Source of the DNA: Podaxis mareebaensis
Lineage: Eukaryota; Basidiomycota; Agaricomycetes; Agaricales; Agaricaceae
Length of the DNA stretch: 64,000 nucleotides
Assembly (NCBI GenBank): GCA_018524725.1
Contig: JAEUWP010000130.1
Coordinates: forward strand, 124,001-188,000
Reading direction: 5' to 3'
A program made the translations under genes and the position numbers. Of the stretch, positions 48,482-59,370 are shown piece by piece; within the stretch, counting starts at the first letter, position 1, and the number at the start of each line of letters is the position of its first letter. Below the pieces are notes generated by a model. It saw only the letters and a list, made by a program, of their open reading frames with translations, did no database searches and had not been told where the DNA came from.

Positions 48482-48658
48482 CAGTCAACTCTCATAATCC
48501 ATGCCTGCTGTTATCCATACTCCACCAAAATCTGTAGTGCTTCTTGGTGGCAAAGTCAGCTTTTTTTTCATTGTTTAGCTCTCTTATAACCTATATTCTG
48601 TTATACCCCATAGCCTGAACATGGGACAAAATACAATGAGTTATGACAGAGTTGACTG
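48482..48658. mobile_element. Pogo-like MITE, copy 2
   Basis: 177 bases flanked by TA on both sides (48,480-48,481 and 48,659-48,660). Ends are CAGTCAACTC and GAGTTGACTG. The right 45 bases (gaacatgggacaaaat... to the end) are the reverse complement of the left end of the copy at 7600. No coding capacity. Confidence 0.8.
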
Positions 48659-50277
48659 TATTACTCAATGATTCAGTGTTTCAAGATCCTTAAGAACTGG
48701 GATCTCATTTCTTTTTTCCTGGGCAACAACTTGTCAGACCCTTGGCTCACTGAGGAGGCTAGGCCATATGCAGCACTAATGTGGACAAAAATAAATTTCT
48801 TCATGCAGTGTTACTTAGGCATGGTATGGATGTTGCACCAATGTGGAGAGATACTGTCCCAAGACAACCTGACACTATTAAGTTCCTAAATGGAATGCCC
48901 ATCCATTCACAAGTGAAATAGAGGCTGGTTGGAAATCTTGCAGGGACTGCCACTAGGAGGGATACAGCTTATAAGGTTGCAGGCCTCTCCAGAGGTTTAG
49001 CTGTTACACTAGTCATCCTGTTGAAGCAGGTAGGGCTCTCATGCAGTAAGAAGATAGAGCAGAAGAAGAGCCTGCTATTCTCACACTATGTACAAGTGAT
49101 CATAAAACTAAGTTCTACTTACTTTATGAGCTACTTTAATAGTAGAGAGGACACTATATTACATGTCCACATCAAGTGGCTCATAACTACCTCAGTGTTC
49201 TAATAATACTAGACCAAGTCCAAGGTGAGATGCTAGATCTACTCAAATGGAGAACTATCTATAATAGGTAACACCAAGTCCAAATGCTAAGTATAGTACA
49301 ACTCATAAGAGATGAGGTATGGCTGATGGCTGAGGTATGAGTCAGGCAACACAAGAGACTAAGTAGTGAGACAGTGGAGGAAGATGACAGAAGACAAGGA
49401 GGAAAGTGATGAAAGATGACAGTGATGGCATGAAAGAAGAAGACAATTGTAACATTATCCCCTTTGTATGATTGAACTCTGGATTAATCTACCTATAGCA
49501 AGTGTTGACCTCTGTGAGATGTCATTTAGATTGGTTTAAAATGGGAACATTGTTGACAGTAGACAGTAACATGTCCTCTAGTCTGTTTCATGATGGGGTT
49601 GAAGGTATACTCAGTAGTGGTATTTTCCAATGAACTCCAATCACAGGGAATAGGTTTGGGAATGAGAGTGAAGGCATCTTTGTATAAGATGTTCTGTCAG
49701 CCTCATTGTCTTAAAGTCAGAGCATTGGTGAGAAACTGGACATGCTTCTTGGCTTCTTCATATGTAGGACCATTAACAGCAGACTGGTATCAAGAAGGGA
49801 TGATGGGAGTCTGAGGACATTGGGTGCATTGCCACAAGTGGTGGTTTCATCCTTGATAGAATTGACATTAGTGGTTAGGACAGTCAGAAGCAATATGCCC
49901 TACCCCAAGGCAAAGCCAGAAGCCTTGCATGTACACCCTAAGGAGGTTGGGAGGCAAGAGTTTTACAATGGTAAGAGGTAGAGTACATTATTGAATGTGG
50001 TATTCCTAGTTGGGGTACCTGACAATGGGATTGATGTCACCCTACAGTGTTATGAACTCACTCCAGCCATCCCACACCAATGTCATTTATCATGCCCTTA
50101 TCCATGAGCTCAGTCTACCCAATACCTCTTGAAGCACTACAACTGATACCAATAACCCTGCCAGTAACTTGACTTGCTATCACAATAAGGCTTTTGCCAA
50201 TTGATGCCTCTCAGTCATGCATTTCTCTTCTCAGAAGACTGGCTGACACCTAGCCCTCTATTCTACTCCACCAACTG

Positions 50278-50872
50278 AATGATGACTGAGATCCTATGCA
50301 TCACTTGGGAGAATGCTCCCTTCACTCATGTATTTGACCCCAATCACTTGTATATTCAAACAATCACCAATGACTTCAACTTGTCATGGGCCCACAGCTG
50401 AAAGCTGATCCCTTATGCTGGAGAACTGCTTGTATTCCTTCATCCCTACATGATGTACCTACTGAAAGTCATCCCTCATATTATTAAGTATGAAGTCACA
50501 TATGGACTCCACTTTCAAGAAGTAGAAGTCTACTGCATTGATCCTAACTCCAAGGATCCTCCCTCTATTCCTCTGTGGTATACCCAGCTTCCTCTACTCT
50601 TCAGTGTTGACTCTAACATTCCCAGCATTGACAAATCACCTCCAGAAGAACCTGCCATTGCTCTACCTCTATCTCCTCCTTACCTGCCTCCCTACATCAC
50701 TGCAGATGCCTCCTCATCATTGTCATTATCACAATCACCACACCACAGTCCAATGATTGTGTTACAAGGTTTCTTCTTTGGCTTAGCAATGCCTAAGTTG
50801 AAGCCTATCCTTGTAAGAGAGACGAGCAGAGGTCCTAGTCCTATACAGGTCAGTAGGAGCTACTCTGTTTAA
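50278..50872 (+). pseudogene. Decayed ORF of the repeated element, left arm
   Basis: Reads MTEILCITWENAPFTHVFDP and, after an in-frame TGA near 50,400, YAGELLVFLHPYMMYLLKVI, then a Pro/Ser-rich stretch. The right arm encodes the same protein segment on the minus strand without that stop. Family not recognised; a Gag-like or other element protein is possible. Confidence 0.5.
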
Positions 50873-52769
50873 CCTTGGGTGGCTGTTCATGTTGTCTCTA
50901 GGCAGTGAACTTGTTTAGATCGCACACTCCAATGGACAAGATGTTGAGGAGAAGCCAGAGAGGGAAAAGCTATCCACAAGGGCAAAAAGATGTAGACTTA
51001 ACATGCTATTGTTGCTCAAGGACTTATTCAAGTTCCAGGAGTAAGTAACACACATTAAGATTAGACTTGCCTAATCTACATGTCCAAGCAATGTACATAT
51101 ACTAGTCCCATTGACTACTTAAGGAAGTAGATCAATTGTAGCATAGAAGATGAATAAGAGAGGAAAGGCATATAAAAGGAAAGCATAAAGTATAGGGCAT
51201 GAATAGAAGAGGAGTGCATATGTCATAAGGTAAAAGTCTGCAGGGGTGAACATATTTGATGCAGCATAAATATGACAGAGGAGATGAAACTTATACCTAG
51301 TCCTAATAATAGAAACTGTCTAAAGATGGAAGTGGTAAGTTCAGTGTTCAATCACAGATCATCATCGCAAGGGAAGTATACTCCACGGTAACAACATGCT
51401 TCATCTACCTTCTTGTACATTTCCCAATCAAGCATCTGTTGCAACTTGGTGGTTTCCTGCCAGAGGCTGACTATCATGTGCTTCATCAAATCCCATTCTT
51501 TGTAAGACTGCTCTTCAGTCTCTTCAGTCTCCTCAGTGGTCTTGGAGTCTGCAATATTTGTAACAGATTGAGTCAGACTCTTCTGACTCTCTACTTATCA
51601 GGAACTTCACAGTTCCCTCTTTTGCCTCATCCCCTGACTCATTTACTTCTGACTCTTCTAATAGATGACTTCACCCAGACCTAGACTTGTAGTATATGCC
51701 CTTTGTCTATTGATCAGAATGTATGGACTTATATCTCTTAGTACTATTCTCTTCTCTTTCTCTCTCTCCCCTATGATTCCCCTTGTACTATTCTTAGACT
51801 TGATCTATTTCTATTCCTTAACCTAGTTTTATTCTTGTCTCATCTCCACTCTGTAGTTATGTATCTCTGATTGACTTTGGACTTAGTACTATATCATTAT
51901 AGCTTCCTAATTAGGACTTTAGACATAGTGCTTAAATAGCCACTCTTGTACTGAAAGTGCAAGCTTCCAATATTCTTAAATCTCAAATCACTTCTTGTAC
52001 TCTTTGTGATTGATATTAGTCAACAATTAGTGTGGTAGTAAACTCTCTATTGGTCAAACTCTCAACTGATAGAAGTTCAACCTCTAAGTGTGCTTAATTG
52101 GACACTTGTCTTGCCACCTTCTTACTGTCATCCTTTTTGGTAGATGTTAGAGTGGTCCTTATTACCAGTCACCTATGCTTAAGCTAGGGGGTGGCTATCT
52201 CAGTAGATAGTTTGCAAGCACTAGGATCTACCAAGAAGGATAACAGTAAGTAGGTGGTGAGGCAAGTGTCCAATTAAGCACACTTAGAGGTCAGACTTCT
52301 ATCAGTTGAGAGTATGACCAATAGAGAGTCTACTACCACATTGATCATCAGCTAACATCAATCACAAAGAGCACAAGAAGTGATTTGAGATTTAAGAATA
52401 TTAGAAGCTTATGCTTTCAGTATAGGAGTAGCTATTTAAGTGCTACATCTAAAGTCCTAATCAGGAAACTATGATAACACAGAGCTAAGTCTAGGCAATA
52501 TATAACTATGGAGCAGAGATAAGGCAAGAATAGAAGTAGACTAAAAGAGATAGAAATAGATCAAGTCCAAGAATAGTATAAAGATGAGTTGTTGAGAGAG
52601 AATCAGAGAGAGAGAGAGAGACAAAGGAGTAATACTAAGAGATGTTGTCTATACATTCTAATCAATAGACAAGAGGTGTATACTACAAGTCCAGGTCTGG
52701 GTGAAGCTATCTATTAGAGGAGTCAGAGGTGAACAAGTCAGGGGACAAGGCAGAGGAGGGAACTGTAAA

Positions 52770-53282
52770 GTTTCCTATAAGTGGGGAGTCAGAAGAGTCT
52801 GACTTGATTATAGGACTGCAGTGTGGTGACTGTGATGATGACAATGATGAGAAAATATCCACAGTGACATAGGGAGGTGGGTAAGGAGGAGGTAAAGGTA
52901 GAGCAATGGTAGGTTCTTCTAAGAGTGACTTGTTGATACTAGGGACATTGGAGTCAATACTGAAGAGTGGAGGAAGCTGGGTATATTCTAGAGGAATAGA
53001 GGGAGGATCCTTGGAGTTAGGATCAATGCAATAGACTTCTACTTCTTAAAAGTAGAGTCCATGTGTGACTTCATACTTGATGATATAGGAAATGACCTCC
53101 AGTGGGTACATCATGTAAGGATGGAGGAATACAATTGGTTCTCTAGCATAAGAAATTATCTTCCAACTGTGGGTCCATAACAAGTTGAAATCATTGGCAA
53201 TAGTTTGAATATACAAGCTATCAGGGTCAAAGACATGAGTAAAGGGAGCATTCTCCCAGGCTATACATAATATTTCAGTCAT
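52770..53282 (-). pseudogene. Decayed ORF of the repeated element, right arm
   Basis: The minus strand encodes MTEILCIAWENAPFTHVFDP and HPYMMYPLEVISYIIKYEVT, the homologue of the left-arm ORF, and stops at 53,046; the further homology (Pro/Ser-rich) continues past that stop. Preservation of protein similarity between arms suggests both derive from a once-coding element. Confidence 0.5.
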
Positions 53283-53695
53283 TATACAGTCAGTAGAGTA
53301 GAACAGAGGACCAAGAGTTGGCCAGTCTTCAGAGAAGAGGAATACATGGCCAGGAAGGCATCAGTTGGCAAAAGCTTCATTGTAGTAGCAAGTTAAGTCA
53401 CTGGCAGAGTCATTAGTATTAGTAGGAGTGCCTTGGGAGGCATTAGGGAGGCTGAGTTTGTGGATGAGGGTGTATTAGATGATGTTGGCACAGAACAGTT
53501 GGGGTAAGTTCATAATATAATAACAACAACCCCACCAAGCAATATGAGGAATATATATAGCTCATATGAGACATCATCCATCTCTGATGAGTATATAAAG
53601 ACATATAAGAGGCTACCCAACTATTCAACCAAGCAGTCCAAACAGTCATCCCATAAGTATAGAAGTTAGCCAGGGACTCAGGAAGAGCAAACCAA

Positions 53696-54246
53696 ATGAA
53701 CCAATATATCTACATCATCCTCTATGACACCAATAACTTCCTTGTCTCTGACATAGATGATAGGTTCACCAACATCCTTGTCATGATATCAGAACAACTC
53801 TCCAAACTCCCCTTGTCCAATAACAAAGAAAAGGAGTGCTTTATAGCCTGCCTCATGGTAGCCACTCAAGGGAAAGACCTATTCCCTCATGGTGAATGTT
53901 TACCAACTTAACCTACCACACACTGTCAACCCTTGACAGACATCAGCTCTAATGAAGAAGAAAATCCTACTCCCACTATTGAAGACAAAGTCCAACACCT
54001 TATTGCCTTCCTCACTCCCAAATGCACCAGCCCCACAGCAGTTAAAAGATGCATACCCCCTATCTCATTCAAGACCTTAAAAAACATGGAAAAGAAGATG
54101 AAGAGTACTGGGAACAAATACTACAGGTGGTAATTGAGAAGCATAGCAATACTGGGGCCACCTACCAAGACACCATGATCCCCATGTATAGTGGAGGTCC
54201 TGACCATGCCCCATTCTTCATTGCCTGGAAGAAGGCTACAAACTAG
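53696..54246 (+). pseudogene. Decayed ORF of an unidentified element
   Basis: Two overlapping frames carry one broken protein: NQYIYIILYDTNNFLVSDID and KLPLSNNKEKECFIACLMVA, a stop after GECLPT, then EDKVQHLIAFLTPKCTSP in one frame and LIQDLKKHGKEDEEYWEQI through YSGGPDHAPFFIAWKKATN in another. At least one stop and one frameshift. I do not recognise the family; composition matches the repeat island. Confidence 0.45.
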
Positions 54247-54421
54247 TTCTTCATCAGTTTCAACAAGAAGGATATCACTTGCAGAGTCACCCATTGACTA
54301 CATGAACCCCCAATATTCAAAGAAGCCCAAACTTTCCTCATTTCACTTTCCTAGTATATTGTAACTTACACAGACCTCTACAGTAGTTTCATACAGTTAT
54401 AACACCTTAAGAGGAAGGTGA

Positions 54422-54712
54422 TGTTACAGTCTCATCTATATTTAGCACACACTTACTCAGCTTACTATTTTACCTTGTCTTTCAGCCCTTTCTCATAGAT
54501 CACCTTAGTCACCCACTTACTCATCTTCTTGTTTCATCTATTATTAGCTCTCTCCCATATGGTATATAAATCCTAGATAGCACACCCATATTCCTTATAC
54601 TTTACCAACTAGTTCTTTCCCCTTTGCTCATCCTCAAGTCTTTGCCTAGTTGCAACCTGAGTTCATACAAAGGTCATAATAGATAGCATGAAAGAAGAAG
54701 ACAATTGTAACA
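54422..54712 (+). repeat. LTR-like segment
   Basis: Begins TGTTAC and ends GTAACA (inverted 6-base ends), 291 bases, with a TATA-like box (tatataaat) near 54,563. Its last 25 bases (gaaagaagaagacaattg, then taaca) recur at 49,431-49,455. No target duplication seen, so it may be a solo or truncated LTR. Confidence 0.4.
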
Positions 54713-56548
54713 TCCTAGCACTTGCAAACCAATCTACTGAGATAACTGCCTCTTAGCTTAAGCATAGGTGACCAGTGATAAGGACCATCCTAACAGACAT
54801 TCCTTCTTGCTATTGATATTTGCTCATTATTATTTAATATTATATTAATTTTGTTATTATTTTGTCATCACCCTTGATAGATTGTTTGACCCATCACTCT
54901 ATGCTTTTCATAAGTCTTGATGCCAGCTGTTGTTAGGATAGCTGACCTTAGAAACACTACTACATATACCCAATACATTAGGCTTCTTGTATGTTCAGTG
55001 TGAGTAAGGTCTTAGCTCTAGTAAACCTGGAGGGTTCACAAAATCAATATACTAGTAGCAATATTACAGAGGCATAAAATAATCATCAGCTAGACATATA
55101 GCTAAGTGCTTGCTAGAAGTAAGCATAAAAAGACTGGCAAAGATAGAATGCATATGTTAGAAAACTGCATCAAGTAAAATATAGCATAAGTCCAAAATAG
55201 AATATAGACAAAAATAGTCTTTGCTTCACAAATTGTCATTACAAGGAAAGTACACATTATGATATCTGCTAGCATCATTAACAATCTCACAGATCTCCTA
55301 GTTAATAGTGTTTCACAATTCCATGACTGTGTTCCACAAGCTGTGTATCATCCTCTTCACCAACTCCCATTCAGTAAGCTCTTTACCTTTGGCTATCTCA
55401 GAGTCCTCAGTGTACTCAGGGCTTGTAATATTCATAACAACAATAGTTGGGATATTGATTGATAAGCAATACAGAAGACAACCCATAGAATAACATAAGT
55501 ACTATCAATGGATCTATAAGTGTTAACTATTACAGCATTTGGCTTTTAAATATCTTTGGATAACAGGACTTGATACCAGCTTTCTACTCTACAATAGACT
55601 TTAGATTTTTTTGGATAATGATGGTTGATTTCAAGCAATTTACATGGGGTATACTATACTTGAGGTGGACATTGGGCTATATGTGATTCAGTGAGCTTTT
55701 TTCTGTGAGGAGAAATAGAACCCCAGATTGTCACTACAAATGTTACATCCCAAAATTCTGCATTTCAGGAGCTTATGTCTGGACCAGAAAATATTCCCAT
55801 GCTTTCTGACAATAGGTTCATGTATTTCTTGTTGACATGATTCAAAAAGGTCTAGAAATTTGTCCAGATTTCAGGGATACAATGTTTGGAGGGACCTGAC
55901 ACCAGGCACTTGAGCGTGGGATTAAGTGCTTGCGTGTGAATTTGAACCTCAGACGTCTCGCCAACCATACTCAGGCATCAGCTGACCTACCGGCAACCTT
56001 AAGTCAATATCTTACTTTAACTATGCTTCCACATGTCACGTTAGGCATACTTGACGTCGTCTAGCGACATATCAGTGGCCAAACAAGCTCCAACTAAGTG
56101 TCAGGCCATTCTCGAACAGTTTGAATTGATCGAATCAGGAAAGCCCTTCCCGACGTGAGGGACAGATCCAAACAACTTTGATAAAGCAGCACCCAAGTCA
56201 GGCTGATCCCTACAACAGCGATCCCACTTATGCCTGACGGGTCCGAGTCCACATTTGCATCCCAGGAAAATGCGCCTCTGTGTAGCGTAGGTGCAGCTAT
56301 AGAGGCCATCTCATCATCAGTCTAATCCCTCGTTCCACCCAAATATGTAGTCTCCTGAGGATGGCGGTTCGCTTCGCCAGAAAACCTGTCATTCGCGTCC
56401 TTCGAAATGCCATCTTACATGCTGACACACCTTTCCCATTGTGCTTTCAGGGTAAAATGAAAACAGGTTGGCTACTTAAGGACTTATGCAGCAAGGGTCA
56501 TTGTCACTCTGTTTCCTTTCTACTTTCATACCCACACCTTGTCTCATC

Positions 56549-57798
56549 ATGCTGGTTTGTCCTTCTCCTAGGGTTTGGCTGAGTGGGTACATCTCCTATC
56601 ATGATCCACATCTTGCATGCTAATGCCTTACTCCTTGGCTCACCAGTCACAGGTTAGTGTAGTGCTCACAGCCGAATTCCTTTATTCACCACGATTATCG
56701 GTCGTAGGTGCCTCATCAGGATTTGGTTACGCACTTGCTTGCCATGCCTTGGAGAACGACGAAGTTGTGGTTGCCACCATGCGTAACCCCGGGAGCGATA
56801 CCCTCATCTCTAAATACCCGAATCACGCGAAGAAAGGAAGACTAGTCGTCCTCAAACTTGATGTGACGAACTCAAAGGAAGTAACGGCAGCTTTTGCGAC
56901 GATCAAGGAGCGATATGGAAGAATTGATGTAGTTTTCAATAATGCCGGGTGCACCCAAGCTATTGGCGAAGTGGAGCAGGTACCAGAAGAATTGGGCAGA
57001 ACCCTATTTGATGTACGTGAATTATGTACGTTCCGAGGACAGCCAACACTCATGCATGAACCATCTTGTCAGATCAACTTTTGGGGAGCTGCAAACGTGT
57101 CCAAGGAAGCTATCAAGCATTTCCGAGAGAACATGCCCCCTGGAGGGAGGCTCCTGCAGAATTCATCGGGTTCAGCTCTCCAAGGAATTCCTGGAACGGC
57201 ATATTACGGCGCCTCGTGAGTAATTACATTGTATTCGTTCCTGTCTTTTGAGTCGTAACTACATCTTTTGGCTGCGGTCATCTCCGGTATGGTTTAGTAA
57301 AGCTGGTGCGTTCAGTATATCCCCCGTTCGTTTGCCACACCTCACTTAACTACCTAGCACTTGAGATCTTCACAGAGGCACTCTCACAAGAAATAGATCC
57401 TGGGTGGAATATCAAAGTGCGTCATCAACAAGCCGGCTAACCAAGGTGACACAAATGTTTATGGTTTCCTCTCATCACAGATTACTATTCTTGAGCCTGG
57501 TCCCTTCAACACAAAAGTGATCAATGAGAACCTAGTGGTTCTACCGCCCCACCCTGCTTATACCGATCCAAGCCTCGGAACCAACATTTCTAGGAAATGG
57601 ATGACGCCCGACAAGCTCCATCCGATCGCAGGGAACGTTTCGAAGGCTGCAGCGCTCTTCTATCGCCTCTCAACTCTCGAGCATCCTCCATTCCGCCTAC
57701 CTTTGCACCCTCGGGTTCTTGATAAGGCAAAGCGCCATATACAAGCCATTCAGGCCGGGATAGAAGAATATGGGAGTTGGAGCGATGAGATTTTCTGA
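56549..57798 (+). CDS. Short-chain dehydrogenase/reductase, copy 2
   Basis: Seven exons: 56,549-56,582, 56,647-56,652, 56,708-57,012, 57,073-57,215, 57,298-57,305, 57,358-57,416 and 57,481-57,798; 290 residues. Motifs are the same as in copy 1: VWLITGASSGFG, VVATMRNP, LKLDVTNSKE, VVFNNAG, catalytic NSSGSALQG and YYGASK, and the C-terminus EEYGSWSDEIF. The exon structure is identical to copy 1, including the 6-base and 8-base exons; exon 7 is 318 bases in both. The start is at MLVCPSPRVWL, since the next ATG downstream would miss the Rossmann motif. Substrate unknown. The two genes are direct-repeat paralogues split by the repeat island. Confidence 0.92.
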
Positions 57799-59370
57799 GG
57801 ACATCCGAACTCGTCAAGTATCATTTGTATATTTGTGATTACCCTGTGAGGACGTGAATTCCTCTATGTGAAAGGGTGTGAATATTCGCCCCGATTTGAT
57901 TCCCGTTCCAGCTCATCGACTCTCTTGTATTCGCCTCTGCCCTCTCGAACTGCGCATCGTGTGACTCAAGCTGGTATGTCCAGTACGTACAGCAGGGGCA
58001 GGATAAAATTCCGTGTTTGCTGCAGAACGTAAATGATATGGTTTCAGTTGACCTGAAAACAGGCTGCCGCTACAGGTGAGACCAAGATGCGCCTTATCAC
58101 AGTAGACATGAGCTTCGTCCAAGACAACCCATCGAGAGAGTTGTGTGGCTGCTTATTCATGTTCATCCGCAACTATGCCATCCTCGTGCTACTGGCCAGC
58201 TCATACCAAGTTAGAGTCTAACAGCTCTCGTGTGGATTAGGGACTTCCTATTGCGAGGAACTTGAGATTATCGGAGAGTTCTGGGAGCTGAAGATCGCCT
58301 CCCTCATGTCGTCATAGAGCAATTTACCTCATTTGCGAAGGGAAAACATGCCGAGTGCCTCGAACGCAAGCATCCGATGATCAGATCGGGCAATGAGCAT
58401 AGATACACCGTGGTGCGTTTTGTCCACGTCCCAATGAATGCTAGGGCTCAAAAAGGCGGGCTCTATGAGGCAAAAACAGGTCCAGGCGGGCCCGGCCCTC
58501 GGAAAGAATCTCTCGCCTGCTACCATCTATCGTATGTCGCCAGAAGCTCTCGGTGTTGACAAACTTTGGAGCGGCACAAGGTCAGTCTAACCCCCCAGTG
58601 AGAATATATTCTCACGAGACCCGTTAAGAACGTAGCCGGAATATCAGAATAATGTGGCTGATGAGACCGAAGTTAGGACCTGTTGTGCTCGGCCTTGTCA
58701 TCGCGCGAGGCATCCAAGAGTCAGTCCAGCACTACAAACACAACTTCGACACTGTACTGACAGTGGCAGTGACCGCGCAGCTCACTGGAGCAAGGGCTCT
58801 ATCGTTGTTGACGTATGGCGAATAAGCCCCCCAAGGGCCTGAATAATGGATGTCAAATAGAGACCAGCTGATACTCCGCACCAACAGCGTGCGACGTCGA
58901 CATCTAAACAAGGAATCAATTCCAGAGAAGCACCCATGAAGCCTCCATCTGGTCATTTCTCTCGAACCTTCCGTTTACTCCGTTCTCTTCTGACATTCAT
59001 CGTAACGACACATATTGCGGGTCATGGAACTGAGCCATGGAGAATGCCCTATACCTCACGTCCCAAGTGAACGTGATCTTGGTGCCGCAAGGTCACCTGC
59101 CCTGCAACCCCAATATCACAAGGATAGGGTTTCAAGCCCAGGGCCGGATGCCTATAATTAGCTTCGTGTCGGAAATGTAATCCTAGTCAAGACCCGACCG
59201 TGGTGCTTCCTGAGGTAGGAGCAAATGGCCCAAGTAATTTTTCATTACCTTACCTCAGAAGCTCCGATCGATAGTGTGACCACGTCAACCTTTGGTATAT
59301 ATATCACTACAACGTGCTTTCATCGTCGTACACTGCCTTATTGTCCAACACCTCCGATATCCATATTTTG
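57799..59370. other. Intergenic, nothing recognised except the P450 E promoter
   Basis: ORFs up to 75 codons exist on both strands without motifs. Normal CG content returns here. Confidence 0.5.
59294..59303 (+). promoter_or_regulatory. TATA-like box of P450 E
   Basis: ggtatatatatc, about 70 bases upstream of the start codon at 59,371. Confidence 0.5.

Larger units (their letters stand above)
50030..53540. repeat. Large imperfect inverted repeat (two element copies head to head)
   Basis: The left arm (about 50,030-52,150) returns as reverse complement in the right arm (about 52,220-53,540). Matches include the coding-like stretch at 50,278-50,520 against 53,285-53,040 and the run at 51,560-52,150 against 52,800-52,220. 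The left arm holds about 0.8 kb of extra sequence (about 50,760-51,540). The centre is a spacer of about 70-90 bases. I judge arm identity at roughly 80-85 percent by eye. Confidence 0.8.
48316..56548. mobile_element. CpG-poor repeat island between the two dehydrogenase genes
   Basis: About 8 kb without an intact gene. It holds a MITE, a large inverted repeat, an LTR-like segment, decayed ORFs and AT-rich sequence. From about 48,320 to 55,900 CG dinucleotides are almost absent (a handful seen, e.g. near 50,822, 50,924, 51,366 and 51,385), whereas flanking genes are CG-rich. This is the expected scar of methylation of repeats followed by C-to-T decay. 55,900-56,548 returns to normal composition and shows no gene. 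Confidence 0.75.

Noticed and set aside
48668..49203. ORFs of 60-74 codons at the left edge of the repeat island as genes
   Set aside because: They lack recognisable motifs, are AT-rich and CpG-depleted, and are better seen as repeat debris.
55866..56000. Possible tRNA-like B-box near 55,925 (tttgaacctcag)
   Set aside because: No acceptor stem, D arm or anticodon arm could be folded around it.
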